DNA from: Raineya sp.
GTDB taxonomy: Bacteria; Bacteroidota; Bacteroidia; Cytophagales; Thermonemataceae
NCBI GenBank assembly: GCA_025454915.1
Contig: JALONN010000006.1
Span: 151,030 to 215,029 of the forward strand
Direction: 5' to 3'
DNA length: 64,000 nt
In this document: piece after piece, positions 1 to 9,351 of the stretch
How the letters are laid out: each line of letters starts with the position of its first letter
Position numbering within the stretch: the first letter of the stretch is position 1
Program-made: the position numbers and the translations under genes
The notes under the pieces: generated by a model
What the model saw: the letters and a program-made list of their open reading frames with translations, nothing else
Databases searched by the model: none
Told to the model about the DNA's origin: nothing

Positions 1-2469
1 AGTTTTAGTGCAAACTTAGTTTATCCTGCTTATCTTGGAAAAACACCTGAAAGTTTAAAGAATATTGGAAATTTAGTTGTTCCAGAAGGTACTCAGGTTG
101 AGTGGCAGTTCAATGTAGGAAAAACAGATAGTTTGTTTGTAGCTTTTGAACAAGATAAAACCATAGCAAAAGCAGAAAAAGAAAGTAACAAATCGTTTGT
201 TTATAGCAAACAGCTCAGAGCCTCACAGAATTATACTGTTCGCCTGAAAAATGAACATAGTGAAAATAAAGAAAACATCACTTATTATATCAATGTAATT
301 CCTGACCAATACCCTAAAATTGGCATGGAAACTTACAAAGACACAGCTCTTTATAGTTATGTAAGTGTAGGTGGTAGCATCAGTGATGATTACGGACTTT
401 CTCAGCTTAAATTTTTCTATAGAATTTTAGGAGCTGATGGAAAACCTAAGACAGAGTATAAATCTATGCCTATTGGCATACAAGGAGGCTCTGTTGCTCA
501 GAACTTTTACTATGAAATGGATTTAAAATCTCTTAATCTCAAGCCAGGTGAACAAGTTGAGTACTTCTCTCAGGTTTGGGATAATGATGGTGTCAATGGT
601 GCTAAAAGTGCTAAAACACAAGTTTATCAGTTTAAACTTCCCAATGAAACAGAACTAAGAGACGAAATAGATAAAAATGCACAAAAAACTGCTTCTCAGC
701 TAGATAAAACTTTACAAAAAGCAAAAGAGCTGAAAAATGAAATCAAAGATTTAGATACAAAAATCAAAACTAAAAAGAATTTAGATTACAACGATCGTAA
801 GCAGATTCAAGATATCTTACAGAAGAAACAAGATTTAGAAGAAGATATCAAGCAACTCCAAGAAATGAATAAAATGAATGATGAGAAAAAAGAGTTGTTT
901 GAAGACCCTAAAAATGAAGAATTAAAAGAAAAAATGGAGCAGTTACAAAAGCTCATGGATAAGCTCATGGATGAAGAAACTAAGAAACTCTATGAAGAAC
1001 TGGAAAAATTGCTTGAACAACAACGTAATGACCAAAAACTGCAAGAAAATCTGGATAAACTCCTTAACAAAGAAGAAAACCTAGAAAAAGAACTTGATAG
1101 AGCTTTAGAACTGTATAAACAAATGCAGTATGAGCAAAAATTTGAGGATATTAAGAATAATTTAGAGAAACTCTCAGAAGAACAACAAAAGCTTTCTGAA
1201 GAGACAGAGAAGAGTAATAAAAAAGATGATGCCAAACAACAAGAGCTTCAGAAACAACAAGAAAAGCTCAATGAAAAGTTTGAGGACATCAAAAAAGAGA
1301 TGGATAAAATGGAGAAGATGAATCAGGAGTTGGAAGATAAGAATCCTGAGATGAATATGGAACAGCAAGAAAAAGAAGTTGATAAAGAGCAGGAAAACAG
1401 TTCTGAGCAGTTGAAAAATAAAGACAACAAAAAAGCTGCTCAATCTCAGAAAAAAGCAGCTCAAAAAATGCAGGAAATGCAACAACAAATGCAACAAATG
1501 CAAGAAGAAATGGAGCAAGAAAGTATGGAAGAAGATTTAGATAATCTGAGAAATATTTTAGATAATTTAGTGAAACTTTCATTCGGACAAGAAGAGTTAA
1601 TGAAGGAATTCAAAAATGTGAATGTTTCAGACCCTCGATTCATCGAATTAGCTCAGAAACAACTCAAACTCAGAGATGATGCCAAAATTATAGAAGATAG
1701 TTTAACAGCTCTTGCTAAAAGAACACCCCAAATTGAGTCGTATGTTACACGAGAACTCAATGATATGCAGAAAGCTATGGAAGAGAGTTCTAAAGGAATT
1801 AAAGAGCGTAAATTAGGTGTGGCTGCTGGCAAACAGCAATCTGCCATGACTTCCATGAATAACTTAGCTCTGATGCTTAATAATTCTATGCAACAAATGC
1901 AAAATCAGATGAATGCTCAGGGAAAGTCAAGTGGAAAGAAAAAAGGGAAGCAGAAAGGACAAAGTTTAGGCGAATTGCAAAAAGAATTGGGACAAAAAAT
2001 ACAAGAATTGAAAAAAAGTGGTAAATCGGGTAAACAACTTTCTGAAGAATTAGCTAAATTAGCAGCAAAACAGGAAGCTCTTCGCCGTAAAATGGAAGAG
2101 TTGAAAAAGGGAAATCAGATGGATAAGAACGGCGAGAATATGGGACAACAACTGAGTGATTTGATTAAGCAAATGGAAAAAAATGAGGAAGACTTAATCA
2201 ATAAACGTATTACTGATCAGTTAATTAAACGACAACAAGAAATAGAAACTCGACTTTTGGAATATGAAAAAGCTCAAAGAGAAAAAGGTGAAGAAGAAAA
2301 AAGAAAGGGAGAAACAGGTAAAGTGAAAGAAAAAAGTATTCCTAAGAACCTTGAGCCTTATACAAAACCCAAAGAAAAATCAATAGAGATTTTGCGTACA
2401 GTCTCACCTGCACTCAATCCCTATTACAAGAAAGAAATAGATAAATACTTTGAGAAAATTGGAAAATAA
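1..2469 (+). CDS. DUF4175-type coiled-coil protein, 5' end cut by window
   Basis: The reading frame is open from base 1, so the true start lies outside the window; 822 codons are visible. The first 220 residues look like the globular extracytoplasmic part of Bacteroidota DUF4175 proteins (SQVWDNDGVNGAKS, then FKLPNETELRDEID). From about residue 225 to the end the protein is almost wholly Lys/Glu/Gln-rich coiled coil with Met-Gln runs (QQQMQQMQEEMEQ). The expected N-terminal membrane part is missing because of the window edge. It ends 22 bases before the RsbW-like gene and is probably co-transcribed with it. Family assignment rests on overall architecture; the molecular role is unknown. Strong coiled-coil bias makes similarity to other long helical proteins uninformative. 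Confidence 0.72.
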   Translation, partial: SFSANLVYPAYLGKTPESLKNIGNLVVPEGTQVEWQFNVGKTDSLFVAFEQDKTIAKAEKESNKSFVYSKQLRASQNYTVRLKNEHSENKENITYYINVIPDQYPKIGMETYKDTALYSYVSVGGSISDDYGLSQLKFFYRILGADGKPKTEYKSMPIGIQGGSVAQNFYYEMDLKSLNLKPGEQVEYFSQVWDNDGVNGAKSAKTQVYQFKLPNETELRDEIDKNAQKTASQLDKTLQKAKELKNEIKDLDTKIKTKKNLDYNDRKQIQDILQKKQDLEEDIKQLQEMNKMNDEKKELFEDPKNEELKEKMEQLQKLMDKLMDEETKKLYEELEKLLEQQRNDQKLQENLDKLLNKEENLEKELDRALELYKQMQYEQKFEDIKNNLEKLSEEQQKLSEETEKSNKKDDAKQQELQKQQEKLNEKFEDIKKEMDKMEKMNQELEDKNPEMNMEQQEKEVDKEQENSSEQLKNKDNKKAAQSQKKAAQKMQEMQQQMQQMQEEMEQESMEEDLDNLRNILDNLVKLSFGQEELMKEFKNVNVSDPRFIELAQKQLKLRDDAKIIEDSLTALAKRTPQIESYVTRELNDMQKAMEESSKGIKERKLGVAAGKQQSAMTSMNNLALMLNNSMQQMQNQMNAQGKSSGKKKGKQKGQSLGELQKELGQKIQELKKSGKSGKQLSEELAKLAAKQEALRRKMEELKKGNQMDKNGENMGQQLSDLIKQMEKNEEDLINKRITDQLIKRQQEIETRLLEYEKAQREKGEEEKRKGETGKVKEKSIPKNLEPYTKPKEKSIEILRTVSPALNPYYKKEIDKYFEKIGK

Positions 2470-2491
2470 ACCCACACATATTGCAAATAAG

Positions 2492-2893
2492 ATGGAGTCC
2501 ATTAGCTTGCAGATACCTTCTCTGCCAGAAAATATTCGTATTGTTGAGAGTTTTATAGATAATGTGAAAGAGCAATACAACATAGATGACGATATTTATG
2601 GTAATATACTCATTGCCATTACTGAGGCTGTAAACAATGCTATTCAGCATGGTAATAAGTGTAATCCGTCCAAAAATGTAGTATTATCACTACAGCTTAT
2701 GGACGATGCCGTTCGTTTTACTGTAAAAGATGAAGGAGTTGGTTTTGATTTTCATCATATTCCAGATCCTGTATCTCCTGAAAATCTAGATAAGATTGGT
2801 GGTAGAGGTGTATTTCTTATCAAACATTTGGCTGATGAGGTTCACTTCAAAGATAGTGGTAGAGAAGTAGAAATGATATTTTACGTAAATTAA
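2492..2893 (+). CDS. RsbW-like anti-sigma factor / serine kinase (HATPase_c)
   Basis: This is a 133-aa GHKL ATPase domain without other domains, as in RsbW/SpoIIAB-type partner-switching kinases. The N box is ITEAVNNAIQHGNK, the G1 box VKDEGVGFD and the G2 box GGRGVFLIKHLAD. A TTG-initiated extension upstream would overlap the previous gene; the ATG giving MESISLQIP fits the family's usual length and is chosen. Such proteins bind a sigma factor or an STAS-domain antagonist and phosphorylate the latter. No antagonist gene lies beside it, but an RsbU-like PP2C phosphatase lies at 45905 in the same window. The cognate target cannot be read from the sequence. A strong hairpin directly follows the stop codon. 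Confidence 0.85.
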   Translation: MESISLQIPSLPENIRIVESFIDNVKEQYNIDDDIYGNILIAITEAVNNAIQHGNKCNPSKNVVLSLQLMDDAVRFTVKDEGVGFDFHHIPDPVSPENLDKIGGRGVFLIKHLADEVHFKDSGREVEMIFYVN

Positions 2894-2921
2894 AACTGTT
2901 AGAATTCTAACAGTTTTTTTC
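2893..2921 (+). terminator. Rho-independent terminator after the RsbW-like gene
   Basis: A perfect inverted repeat (AAACTGTTAGAA / TTCTAACAGTTT) begins at the last base of the stop codon and runs into seven T residues. It closes the DUF4175-rsbW transcript. Confidence 0.85.
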
Positions 2922-3040
2922 TAAATAATCAGATTTTCTAATTCAATTTCTTATTTTTTAGAAAATATTACTCTAAATTTGGAACAATTCATAGGTATTT
3001 CAAATTTATTAATTTGAACATTTAATTCTAATTTCGACGT

Positions 3041-3583
3041 ATGGGTGCTTTTCATGCCAATAAAGACAGACAATATCATCAGAATCCACAATTTTCTGAG
3101 CAGAGACTCAAAGAAGTTCAAGAAATCATAAGCCATTATCCTGAAGGAAAACAAAAGTCTGCCATATTACCTGTTTTACATATTGCACAAACCGAGTTTG
3201 GCTGGATGAGTGCAAATGTGATGGATTATGTAGCTCAATTGCTTAATATAAAACCCATTGAGGTCTATGAAGTAGCAACATTTTATACAATGTTTCATTT
3301 AGAACCTGTCGGGAAATACGTATTGGAAGTTTGTCGTACAGGACCTTGTATGATTTGTGGAGCAGATGAAATATTCGAATATTTAAAGAAAAAGCTTGGT
3401 GTAGAGCTTAATGAAGTTTCTGCTGATGGCAGATTTACCATTAAAGCTGTGGAATGTTTGGCTGCATGTGGAGGTGCTCCATGTTTACAGGTAAAACTTA
3501 AATCGGAAGATGGGATTTATAAATACTACGAAAATCTAACTCCTGAAAAAATAGATGAACTTATTGAAAAAGAATGGATATAA
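3041..3583 (+). CDS. nuoE: NADH-quinone oxidoreductase subunit E (24 kDa, thioredoxin-like [2Fe-2S])
   Basis: The 180-aa protein has the full NuoE layout: an N-terminal helical part (YPEGKQKSAILPVLHIAQ, VYEVATFYTMF) and a thioredoxin-like [2Fe-2S] domain with four Cys ligands in CRTGPC and CLAAC. In complex I it works with NuoF in the NADH-oxidising arm on the cytoplasmic side. No other nuo gene is nearby, which is unusual because nuoE normally sits next to nuoF; the sequence cannot exclude a NuoE-like subunit of a hydrogenase or formate dehydrogenase. A TAAATTTG element at 2974-2981 could be its promoter. A bidirectional hairpin separates it from the convergent gene downstream. Confidence 0.9.
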   Translation: MGAFHANKDRQYHQNPQFSEQRLKEVQEIISHYPEGKQKSAILPVLHIAQTEFGWMSANVMDYVAQLLNIKPIEVYEVATFYTMFHLEPVGKYVLEVCRTGPCMICGADEIFEYLKKKLGVELNEVSADGRFTIKAVECLAACGGAPCLQVKLKSEDGIYKYYENLTPEKIDELIEKEWI

Positions 3584-3612
3584 AAAAGCTCGCAATAAGC
3601 GAGCTTTTTATT
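3582..3612. terminator. Bidirectional terminator between nuoE and a MORN-like gene
   Basis: The stem AAAAAAGCTCGC / GCGAGCTTTTTA with a 5-nt loop is flanked by A-run and T-run, so it can end transcription from both convergent genes. Confidence 0.85.
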
Positions 3613-3617
3613 TTTAT

Positions 3618-4409
3618 TTAATTCTGAATGATTCTGCCATTTTCGTCATATTCTCTAATTTGAGGTGGCTCTGCATTTTTATCATACCAGTTTTTACTAT
3701 ATGTAATTTCTTTTTTTCTCTTTCCATTGGTATGATACTCAACCCATAAGCCTACTTTTATGCCATTTTGATAGCTTCCTTTGATGGCTAAATTCCCATT
3801 CGGATGATATAAATAGTATACTCCATCCTCTTTACCATCTTTGATAGGAATTACTTCTTTTAGCTTTTTACGTTGTTCATCATAATACTGAACTTTGGAA
3901 TCTTTTAAAAAACCTCTATTGTATTTAACTTTCTCAGTCATGATAAAATCTCTATCCAATACATCATTTCCAAATTTTTCCCATCTACCATGTTTTACTC
4001 CTATATAAAAAAAGCCCTCTTCTATCACTTTATTATCTCTCATTTTTTTATAAGGACCATGCAAAATTTTATTGTCATCCATATCTAGTTTCTGATAATT
4101 GGACATATAAATTCTTTTTTTACTTGGATTATATGAGTAAATCTCTTCTATATATTTATTAGGCTGTTCATTTACTGTCAGGTAATGAAAAACCTCTGTA
4201 ATAGATCCATTTTTGATAAATGTTTTGCGGGTTTTTTTTCCATAGAAAACATTTTTTTTAGGCTTAGCTTCTTTAACTGTCTTTTTTTCTTTGGGCATTT
4301 TTATCTTCAAATCTGGAACAGTATCTGTTTCTAAAGGGTTTGTATCCAAATCCTGAGCATACAAATTCAAAGAAGCAAAAGCACATATTAATACAAATAT
4401 AATTCTCAT
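3618..4409 (-). CDS. Secreted MORN/YwqK-like repeat protein
   Basis: The 263-aa protein begins with a signal peptide (MRIIFVLICAFASLNLYAQ). The rest carries MORN-like units of the form G-x-W/Y-x-x-Y-x-x-x-G, such as HGPYKKMRDNKVIEEGFF, GVYYLYHPNGNLAIKGSYQNG and GLWVEYHTNGKRKKEITY, as in the YwqK-type proteins common in Bacteroidota. These repeats form beta-sheet folds in the cell envelope; no enzymatic residues are evident. It starts 11 bases after the multi-pass membrane protein upstream on the same strand, so the two probably form an operon. The function is unknown. Confidence 0.7.
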   Translation of the reverse strand: MRIIFVLICAFASLNLYAQDLDTNPLETDTVPDLKIKMPKEKKTVKEAKPKKNVFYGKKTRKTFIKNGSITEVFHYLTVNEQPNKYIEEIYSYNPSKKRIYMSNYQKLDMDDNKILHGPYKKMRDNKVIEEGFFYIGVKHGRWEKFGNDVLDRDFIMTEKVKYNRGFLKDSKVQYYDEQRKKLKEVIPIKDGKEDGVYYLYHPNGNLAIKGSYQNGIKVGLWVEYHTNGKRKKEITYSKNWYDKNAEPPQIREYDENGRIIQN

Positions 4410-4420
4410 AGTTATGAATG

Positions 4421-5914
4421 TTATTTAGCTTTCATACGTAATTTAATATCTATATATTCATAGATATATGCCACAATAGAGAATATTAAGAATATCATGG
4501 CAAGAGATTTAGAGAAGAATAAGCTACTGGTTATCAGAATAAAAATAAACATAATTACTCCCAAATTTCTAAACAAACTCATATAAATCAGAATAGGGCG
4601 TGTTTGCGAAAGAAGAATATTTGCTCTTTCCAAATACTGATTAATTTTTAATCCTAAACTTTGTAATCTTTTTCTAAGATTTATCTGTACCTCTTCATCG
4701 CCCAAACCCTGTAATACCAAATTATGAACTTCCTCTTCTTTATCATTAAAATTTCGTGCCAAACGTACCAAGTTATCAATTTCTTCTGTCATTTTAGTAT
4801 AACGAAGCCGTGATGCAATTACAGAAAGGAAGAATAAAGCACAAAAAAGCGTTTCTATTGTAATAAGCATTATCAAATTACTGGGTTGAATGAGTTTTTG
4901 CCAATTTAAAGAAGCTTCTTTTAGCTTAAATAGGACAATATTATCGAATAATTCCATGGCTTCCTCCCAAAAAATACGCATTTCTGTTGTTCTAACGAGT
5001 GGTACAGCCTGTTGCTTAGCAGTAGTTTTTGTGCTATCTGTTTTGTTAGTATTGAGAACAATTGTGCTTTTTTCTTCAACTAAAGGTTCATTATTAATTT
5101 TAACACTTTTAGTCAAAAAGTCTTGTCTTTCACTTATCGTATAGTTAAAACGTTCCGAAGCAATGATTGACAAAAAGCCTGAAAAAGCCAAAGCTCCAAA
5201 CATAACGCTTTCAAGGATATAAGCTTCCACCCTTGAATGTTCATTACGAAGTCTTCCTTCGACTTTAATAATTTCCAAATCGTTTCTATCTATCTGATAA
5301 TCAAATGTATTAAAGAATAGCGATTTATCAATTAAGGTGGATGTATCTAAATCTTGTTCACTTGAAGAGCGTTTGGTTAACTTTTTGACCCATTTGCCCA
5401 ATGGTATAGGGTCTGCAATGGGTATGGAAACAAATTCTTCTTCATGCTCTTTGGAAACTCTTATACTAATGAAGGATAAAAACACCATAATACCAGCATA
5501 AACCAAAAAAACCAAAAAATACGCTGCATATTGAGACCCATCCTGACGAACCCCAACAAAAGAATGGTAAAAATTTTGCTCTCTGATAATATTTGCAATA
5601 ATATATGTAACTGATACTACATTAAATATTCTAAATGCAATGGACAACAAAGAAACCTTTTCTTCATAAAAGCCCTCTCGTAAAAAATCGTATTTTTTCT
5701 TGAGGTTATTAAATCTGCGTAAAATCCAAAAAATAGTGATAGCTGTAATAACTACTTGTTCTACAACAAACAGTATAAAATCCTCTGTTTCATGAACTGG
5801 TTTTACACGCCAACGGTATATACCCATTGTACACCAACGCAAGAACATATCCACAATAAAAGGCAGATAATAGAAATGCACAACTTTTGTTTCCTCACGA
5901 ACGGGAGCACTCAT
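4421..5914 (-). CDS. Multi-pass membrane protein of unknown function
   Basis: The 497-aa protein is not recognised. About seven hydrophobic segments are visible (roughly residues 46-66, 92-110, 129-150, 232-250, 345-368, 443-465 and 468-486). A soluble linker of about 90 residues lies between segments 4 and 5 (Thr/Lys-rich) and a charged helical stretch between segments 5 and 6 (MTEEIDNLVRLARNFNDKEEEV). There is no transporter signature, no kinase and no ATP-binding motif. It is the first gene of a two-gene unit with the secreted MORN-like protein, which suggests a shared envelope role. Its start is divergent from the TRIC-type channel gene, with a short gap. Confidence 0.55.
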   Translation of the reverse strand: MSAPVREETKVVHFYYLPFIVDMFLRWCTMGIYRWRVKPVHETEDFILFVVEQVVITAITIFWILRRFNNLKKKYDFLREGFYEEKVSLLSIAFRIFNVVSVTYIIANIIREQNFYHSFVGVRQDGSQYAAYFLVFLVYAGIMVFLSFISIRVSKEHEEEFVSIPIADPIPLGKWVKKLTKRSSSEQDLDTSTLIDKSLFFNTFDYQIDRNDLEIIKVEGRLRNEHSRVEAYILESVMFGALAFSGFLSIIASERFNYTISERQDFLTKSVKINNEPLVEEKSTIVLNTNKTDSTKTTAKQQAVPLVRTTEMRIFWEEAMELFDNIVLFKLKEASLNWQKLIQPSNLIMLITIETLFCALFFLSVIASRLRYTKMTEEIDNLVRLARNFNDKEEEVHNLVLQGLGDEEVQINLRKRLQSLGLKINQYLERANILLSQTRPILIYMSLFRNLGVIMFIFILITSSLFFSKSLAMIFLIFSIVAYIYEYIDIKLRMKAK

Positions 5915-5997
5915 AAGATATTAGTTTTTTTGCAAATCTAATCATAAACTTGCAAACAGAAAAGAAGTCTTTTGTTAAAACTTTACTATCAAAAAAA

Positions 5998-6600
5998 ATG
6001 GCTTTACAATATATCTTTGAACTTTTAGGAACATACTTTTTTGCTATATCTGGAGCATTGGCTCTTGAAAATAAGGAGCAAGACATGTTTGGAGCTGCTT
6101 TCATGGGCTTTATTACAGCTATTGGTGGGGGTAGTCTTCGTGATATTTTACTAGGAAGTTATCCACTTGTCTGGATTGGTGACATTAATTTTTTTTATGC
6201 AATTTTAGCTGGAATTCTTACATCATTTGTTGCTTGGAATTTTGTCCGGAAGCTCAAAAGAACTTTTTTATTATTTGACACCGTTGGAATAGGTTTCTTC
6301 ACAATATTGGGTGTTGAGAAAGCTCTTAGAATGGGTGTACGCCCTGAAATTGCTGCTATCATGGGTATGTTTACGGCTGTAATGGGTGGGGTTATTAGAG
6401 ATACCTTAAGTAATGAGGTACCTGTTTTATTCAGAAAAGAAATTTATGCAACTGCCTGTCTTTCAGGAGCTATTGTATATTTACTTTTGTATTATTTTGG
6501 ACTTGAAAGAGAGTGGAATCTCTTGATTTCCAGTTCTGTAATCATTACTATTCGCTTACTTGCAGTTCGTTACAAACTGAGCCTACCAACATTGCGTTAG
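5998..6600 (+). CDS. TRIC-family (UPF0126/YadS-like) cation channel protein
   Basis: This protein is a small hydrophobic membrane protein of about 200 aa with seven predicted segments in an internally duplicated pattern. The two glycine-rich turns GGGSLRDILLG and GGVIRDTLSNEVP are the family signature and mark the two three-helix halves. Prokaryotic TRIC proteins are trimeric monovalent cation channels. An upstream TTG would add 16 basic residues; the ATG giving MALQYIFELLGTYFF places the first transmembrane helix at the N terminus as in the family and is preferred. It stands alone and converges on the next gene with only three bases between the stop codons. Confidence 0.85.
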   Translation: MALQYIFELLGTYFFAISGALALENKEQDMFGAAFMGFITAIGGGSLRDILLGSYPLVWIGDINFFYAILAGILTSFVAWNFVRKLKRTFLLFDTVGIGFFTILGVEKALRMGVRPEIAAIMGMFTAVMGGVIRDTLSNEVPVLFRKEIYATACLSGAIVYLLLYYFGLEREWNLLISSSVIITIRLLAVRYKLSLPTLR

Positions 6601-6603
6601 GTA

Positions 6604-7149
6604 TCAATTCATATAAATAGGTACTCCTGTATGAATTTCTTTGATAGAGTAGTCTTCATTAAAAATAATAAAATATGTGTATTTTTTACCCATATTATGA
6701 GGTGAAGCCGAAACTTCTATTGTGACTGTATTTTTATAAAACTTAGAGAAATAAATCAAATAATGAAACTCTTTAACAGCTTTATTCTCTTTCAAAATCT
6801 TCTTTTTTAGTTTTTTAATATAAAAGCCTTCTTTTGAACCTTCTTTGGGGTAATCTGCTTGGAAAACCCGCATAGAATCTTCAACTTTTTTTAAAAGTTT
6901 TTTATATGGAGAATTGCTTCCATATATCCTTCCACATGGAGCGTCAATAGCATATTTTCTTTGTAATAATTTGCATAATTCTACTTCTTGAGGAACAGTA
7001 TAAAAGTTATAAATGTAAATTCTATTTGTTCTATATTTTTTATTGATGCTATCTTTTACATATTTATAAACATTTAAATAGGCTTTGTCTTGAGCCTTCA
7101 CATTTATAAAAGCTAATATACTAAAACAAAATATTATAGTTGTTTTCAT
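6604..7149 (-). CDS. Secreted protein of unknown function
   Basis: The 181-aa protein opens with a signal peptide (MKTTIIFCFSILAFINVKAQ) and is rich in Lys and Tyr. Two Cys residues (ELCKLLQ and DAPCGRIYG) could form a disulfide in the periplasm. I recognise no domain. It lies 11 bases downstream of the glycosyltransferase gene on the same strand and is probably co-transcribed with it. Confidence 0.5.
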   Translation of the reverse strand: MKTTIIFCFSILAFINVKAQDKAYLNVYKYVKDSINKKYRTNRIYIYNFYTVPQEVELCKLLQRKYAIDAPCGRIYGSNSPYKKLLKKVEDSMRVFQADYPKEGSKEGFYIKKLKKKILKENKAVKEFHYLIYFSKFYKNTVTIEVSASPHNMGKKYTYFIIFNEDYSIKEIHTGVPIYMN

Positions 7150-7160
7150 ACATTTTACAT

Positions 7161-8243
7161 TTAAGTGTACTTTCTACCCTTCCAAAATACCTGAAATGGT
7201 AACAGATAATAGATTATTAAAACAAGTATTAGTAAATTCGTATAGAGCTCATATACAATAATATACATCCATATAATTTTCTCTTTTATTTTATTAATAA
7301 ATGATAAAATCAATATACTTTGAAAAACCATTTTAGTAATCCAAATACCTAAAATGGTTTGCCATTGTTCAGGATTTGTAAAAAAGGCACATAAAAGGCT
7401 CAAAATAAACATCAATCTAATCAATATATACATTTTAGCATACCAAGGAGCTTTAATAGCTCCTTTCATCCATCGTTTGCGTTGATGTAAAAGCCCTAAA
7501 AAAGTATCCGTAGGCATAGAATAAGCTTTTACGTCCTGTTCAACAATATTTATAAAACTACCTTTTTGTTTTATAACAGCCTGTAAAAGAGAAAAATCTT
7601 CTACAATGCTGGGGGATAGCTTCTCATAACCACCTGTTTTAAGATACATTTCTTTTTTGATAGCCATGTTATTTCCCATGGCTGTTGTGTACAAATTAAA
7701 ATCTGAAAATATTTTGGCTACTCCCAATGTAAAAGACCATTCTATAGCTTGTAAAGCATTATCTTTAATCCATGTAAAGCCTGTTATTAAATCTTTATCT
7801 CTCCCAATTTCCAACATATTCAGTAGCCAGTTAGGTTGCTGACAAATATCTGCATCTGTAAAAAACAACCACTCCCCTGTAGCTTGATGAGCTAACTGAG
7901 CGAGTACATTTGCTTTGCCAACAGCATTTCCTATATTTTCAGAAATGTGGATAAGTTGAAATTTCGGTTTATCACAGATGAAGTTTTCCACAATTTCGAC
8001 TGTTTTATCTGTGGACAAGTCATTTCCAATTAAGATTTGCAGTTTATGGTGTGGATAATTCAGATTATTCAACGATTCTAAACAAGCTAATATATTTTTT
8101 TCCTCATTCCTGACAGCAACCAAAATAGATATGGTGGGTAAATTATCTAAAGCAACACTTTGATTTTTCTTTTGGAAAAGAAAAAAACAGGTAATATCTA
8201 TGATAATGACAAGGCTTGAAATCAAAAAAAAAGAAAACAGCAT
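7161..8243 (-). CDS. Membrane-bound family 2 glycosyltransferase
   Basis: The 360-aa protein has an N-terminal hydrophobic anchor, a GT-A domain with ISILVAVRNEEKNI, the acceptor-side LIGNDLSTD and the metal-binding TDAD, then the HQRKRWMKG motif of processive-like GT2 enzymes, and two or three C-terminal transmembrane helices. It should transfer a sugar from a nucleotide donor on the cytoplasmic face of the membrane; donor and acceptor cannot be told. A second protein of the same architecture is encoded at 43238, so the two are paralogues. An upstream hairpin isolates it from trhO. The secreted 181-aa protein follows 11 bases downstream. Confidence 0.85.
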   Translation of the reverse strand: MLFSFFLISSLVIIIDITCFFLFQKKNQSVALDNLPTISILVAVRNEEKNILACLESLNNLNYPHHKLQILIGNDLSTDKTVEIVENFICDKPKFQLIHISENIGNAVGKANVLAQLAHQATGEWLFFTDADICQQPNWLLNMLEIGRDKDLITGFTWIKDNALQAIEWSFTLGVAKIFSDFNLYTTAMGNNMAIKKEMYLKTGGYEKLSPSIVEDFSLLQAVIKQKGSFINIVEQDVKAYSMPTDTFLGLLHQRKRWMKGAIKAPWYAKMYILIRLMFILSLLCAFFTNPEQWQTILGIWITKMVFQSILILSFINKIKEKIIWMYIIVYELYTNLLILVLIIYYLLPFQVFWKGRKYT

Positions 8244-8283
8244 GCAACAGATTTAAAAGTCAAATGTAGTTTTTTACAATAAA

Positions 8284-8309
8284 AAATCCCACTTTCATAA
8301 GTGGGATTT
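8284..8309 (-). terminator. Terminator downstream of trhO
   Basis: The stem AAATCCCACTT / AAGTGGGATTT with a 4-nt loop is followed on the minus strand by a T-run. It begins just after the trhO stop codon. Confidence 0.8.
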
Positions 8310-8313
8310 GATT

Positions 8314-9288
8314 TTATTCAGTTGTATGTTTACGTTTCCAGCCTTTGTAGGGGTTATAACCGTTGGTTTTTTTCTGGTAATAGCCCGTTCCATCATAAGG
8401 ACGTATATCTTCGTTTTCCTTACATTCCGTAGAACAAGCTCCTTGGTATTCCCATCCACATTTTTCGCAAATAGGTAAGTGATTGTTGCAGTGAGGATTA
8501 GCACAATTTACCATTCTATCACATTCAGTACCACAGATATAACAATGTGAAAGCACCACAGGATTTACTTTATTGACGTCAACAGCAATTCTGTTATCAA
8601 AAACATAGCATTTTCCTTCAAAATCCTCTCCTCCCGCTTCTATGCCATATTTAATGATTCCACCATGTAACTGATACACATTCTGAAAACCTTGTTCTAA
8701 CAAATAAGCACTAGCCTTTTCACATTTAATCCCTCCAGTACAGTAGGTTACAATTTTTTTACCTTCCAGAAGAGGATAAATTTCTTTTACTTTTTCAGGA
8801 AACTCTCTAAAATTTTCAATATCTAGGGTAATAGCGTTTTTAAATTTACCAAGTTTATGTTCATAATTGGAACGAGCATCCAAAATGACAATATCCTCAT
8901 CATTTTTTATTTTTTTGAAGTCTTCAGGCTCAAGATGAATACCCGTTTTTTGATTAGGGTCTATTTCAATCAAGCCGGAGTGTACAATTTCAGATTTTAC
9001 ACGAACATGAATTTTTGTAAAAGTATGTCCATCTGTTTTTTCTACCTTAAAATCTGTGTGTTTAAATCTCTCATCAGCAAGTACATAATCCATATATTTC
9101 TGACAGTTTTCTTTTGTGCCAGAAACTGTACCATTTAAACCTTCATTAGCAATGATAATACGACCTAGTATGCCATTTTCAATGCAAAAAAGGTGATGTT
9201 CCTCACGATAAGCTTCAGCGTCTTGAATTGGGGCATAGCAATAATAAAGTAGCACCCAATATTCTTGTTGGGGAGTTGTATTTTCCAT
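8314..9288 (-). CDS. trhO: tRNA uridine(34) hydroxylase / rhodanese-like protein (UPF0176)
   Basis: The 324-aa protein matches TrhO (YceA): an N-terminal acylphosphatase-like domain, a central rhodanese domain with the active-site loop CTGGIKC, and a C-terminal Cys-rich zinc-finger-like part (CYICGTEC, CANPHC, CEKCGW, CSTEC). TrhO hydroxylates U34 of certain tRNAs to 5-hydroxyuridine, using oxygen. The start MENTTPQQEYWVLLYYCYAP fits the family. It is transcribed alone, between a candidate TAnnTTTG promoter and a terminator. A short GC-rich hairpin (CTCCG / CGGAG, 9309-9326) lies in its leader. Confidence 0.92.
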   Translation of the reverse strand: MENTTPQQEYWVLLYYCYAPIQDAEAYREEHHLFCIENGILGRIIIANEGLNGTVSGTKENCQKYMDYVLADERFKHTDFKVEKTDGHTFTKIHVRVKSEIVHSGLIEIDPNQKTGIHLEPEDFKKIKNDEDIVILDARSNYEHKLGKFKNAITLDIENFREFPEKVKEIYPLLEGKKIVTYCTGGIKCEKASAYLLEQGFQNVYQLHGGIIKYGIEAGGEDFEGKCYVFDNRIAVDVNKVNPVVLSHCYICGTECDRMVNCANPHCNNHLPICEKCGWEYQGACSTECKENEDIRPYDGTGYYQKKTNGYNPYKGWKRKHTTE

Positions 9289-9343
9289 AAATACCTCTTT
9301 TAGTTAAGCTCCGTTTCAGGGCGGAGTGGTTAAAAAATTTCCG

Positions 9344-9351
9344 CAAATTTA
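9344..9351 (-). promoter_or_regulatory. Candidate -7 promoter element of trhO
   Basis: On the minus strand this reads TAAATTTG, matching the Bacteroidota TAnnTTTG consensus, 55 bases upstream of the trhO start. No clear TTG -33 element is present at the right spacing. Confidence 0.5.

Noticed and set aside
990..1856. Several minus-strand open frames opposite the coiled-coil gene
   Set aside because: They are Ser/Phe/Leu-rich antisense translations of a Lys/Glu/Gln-rich coiled coil, with no start context and mutual overlap.
8244..8313. Riboswitch upstream of the glycosyltransferase
   Set aside because: The only structure is the trhO terminator hairpin; no known aptamer pattern is seen.
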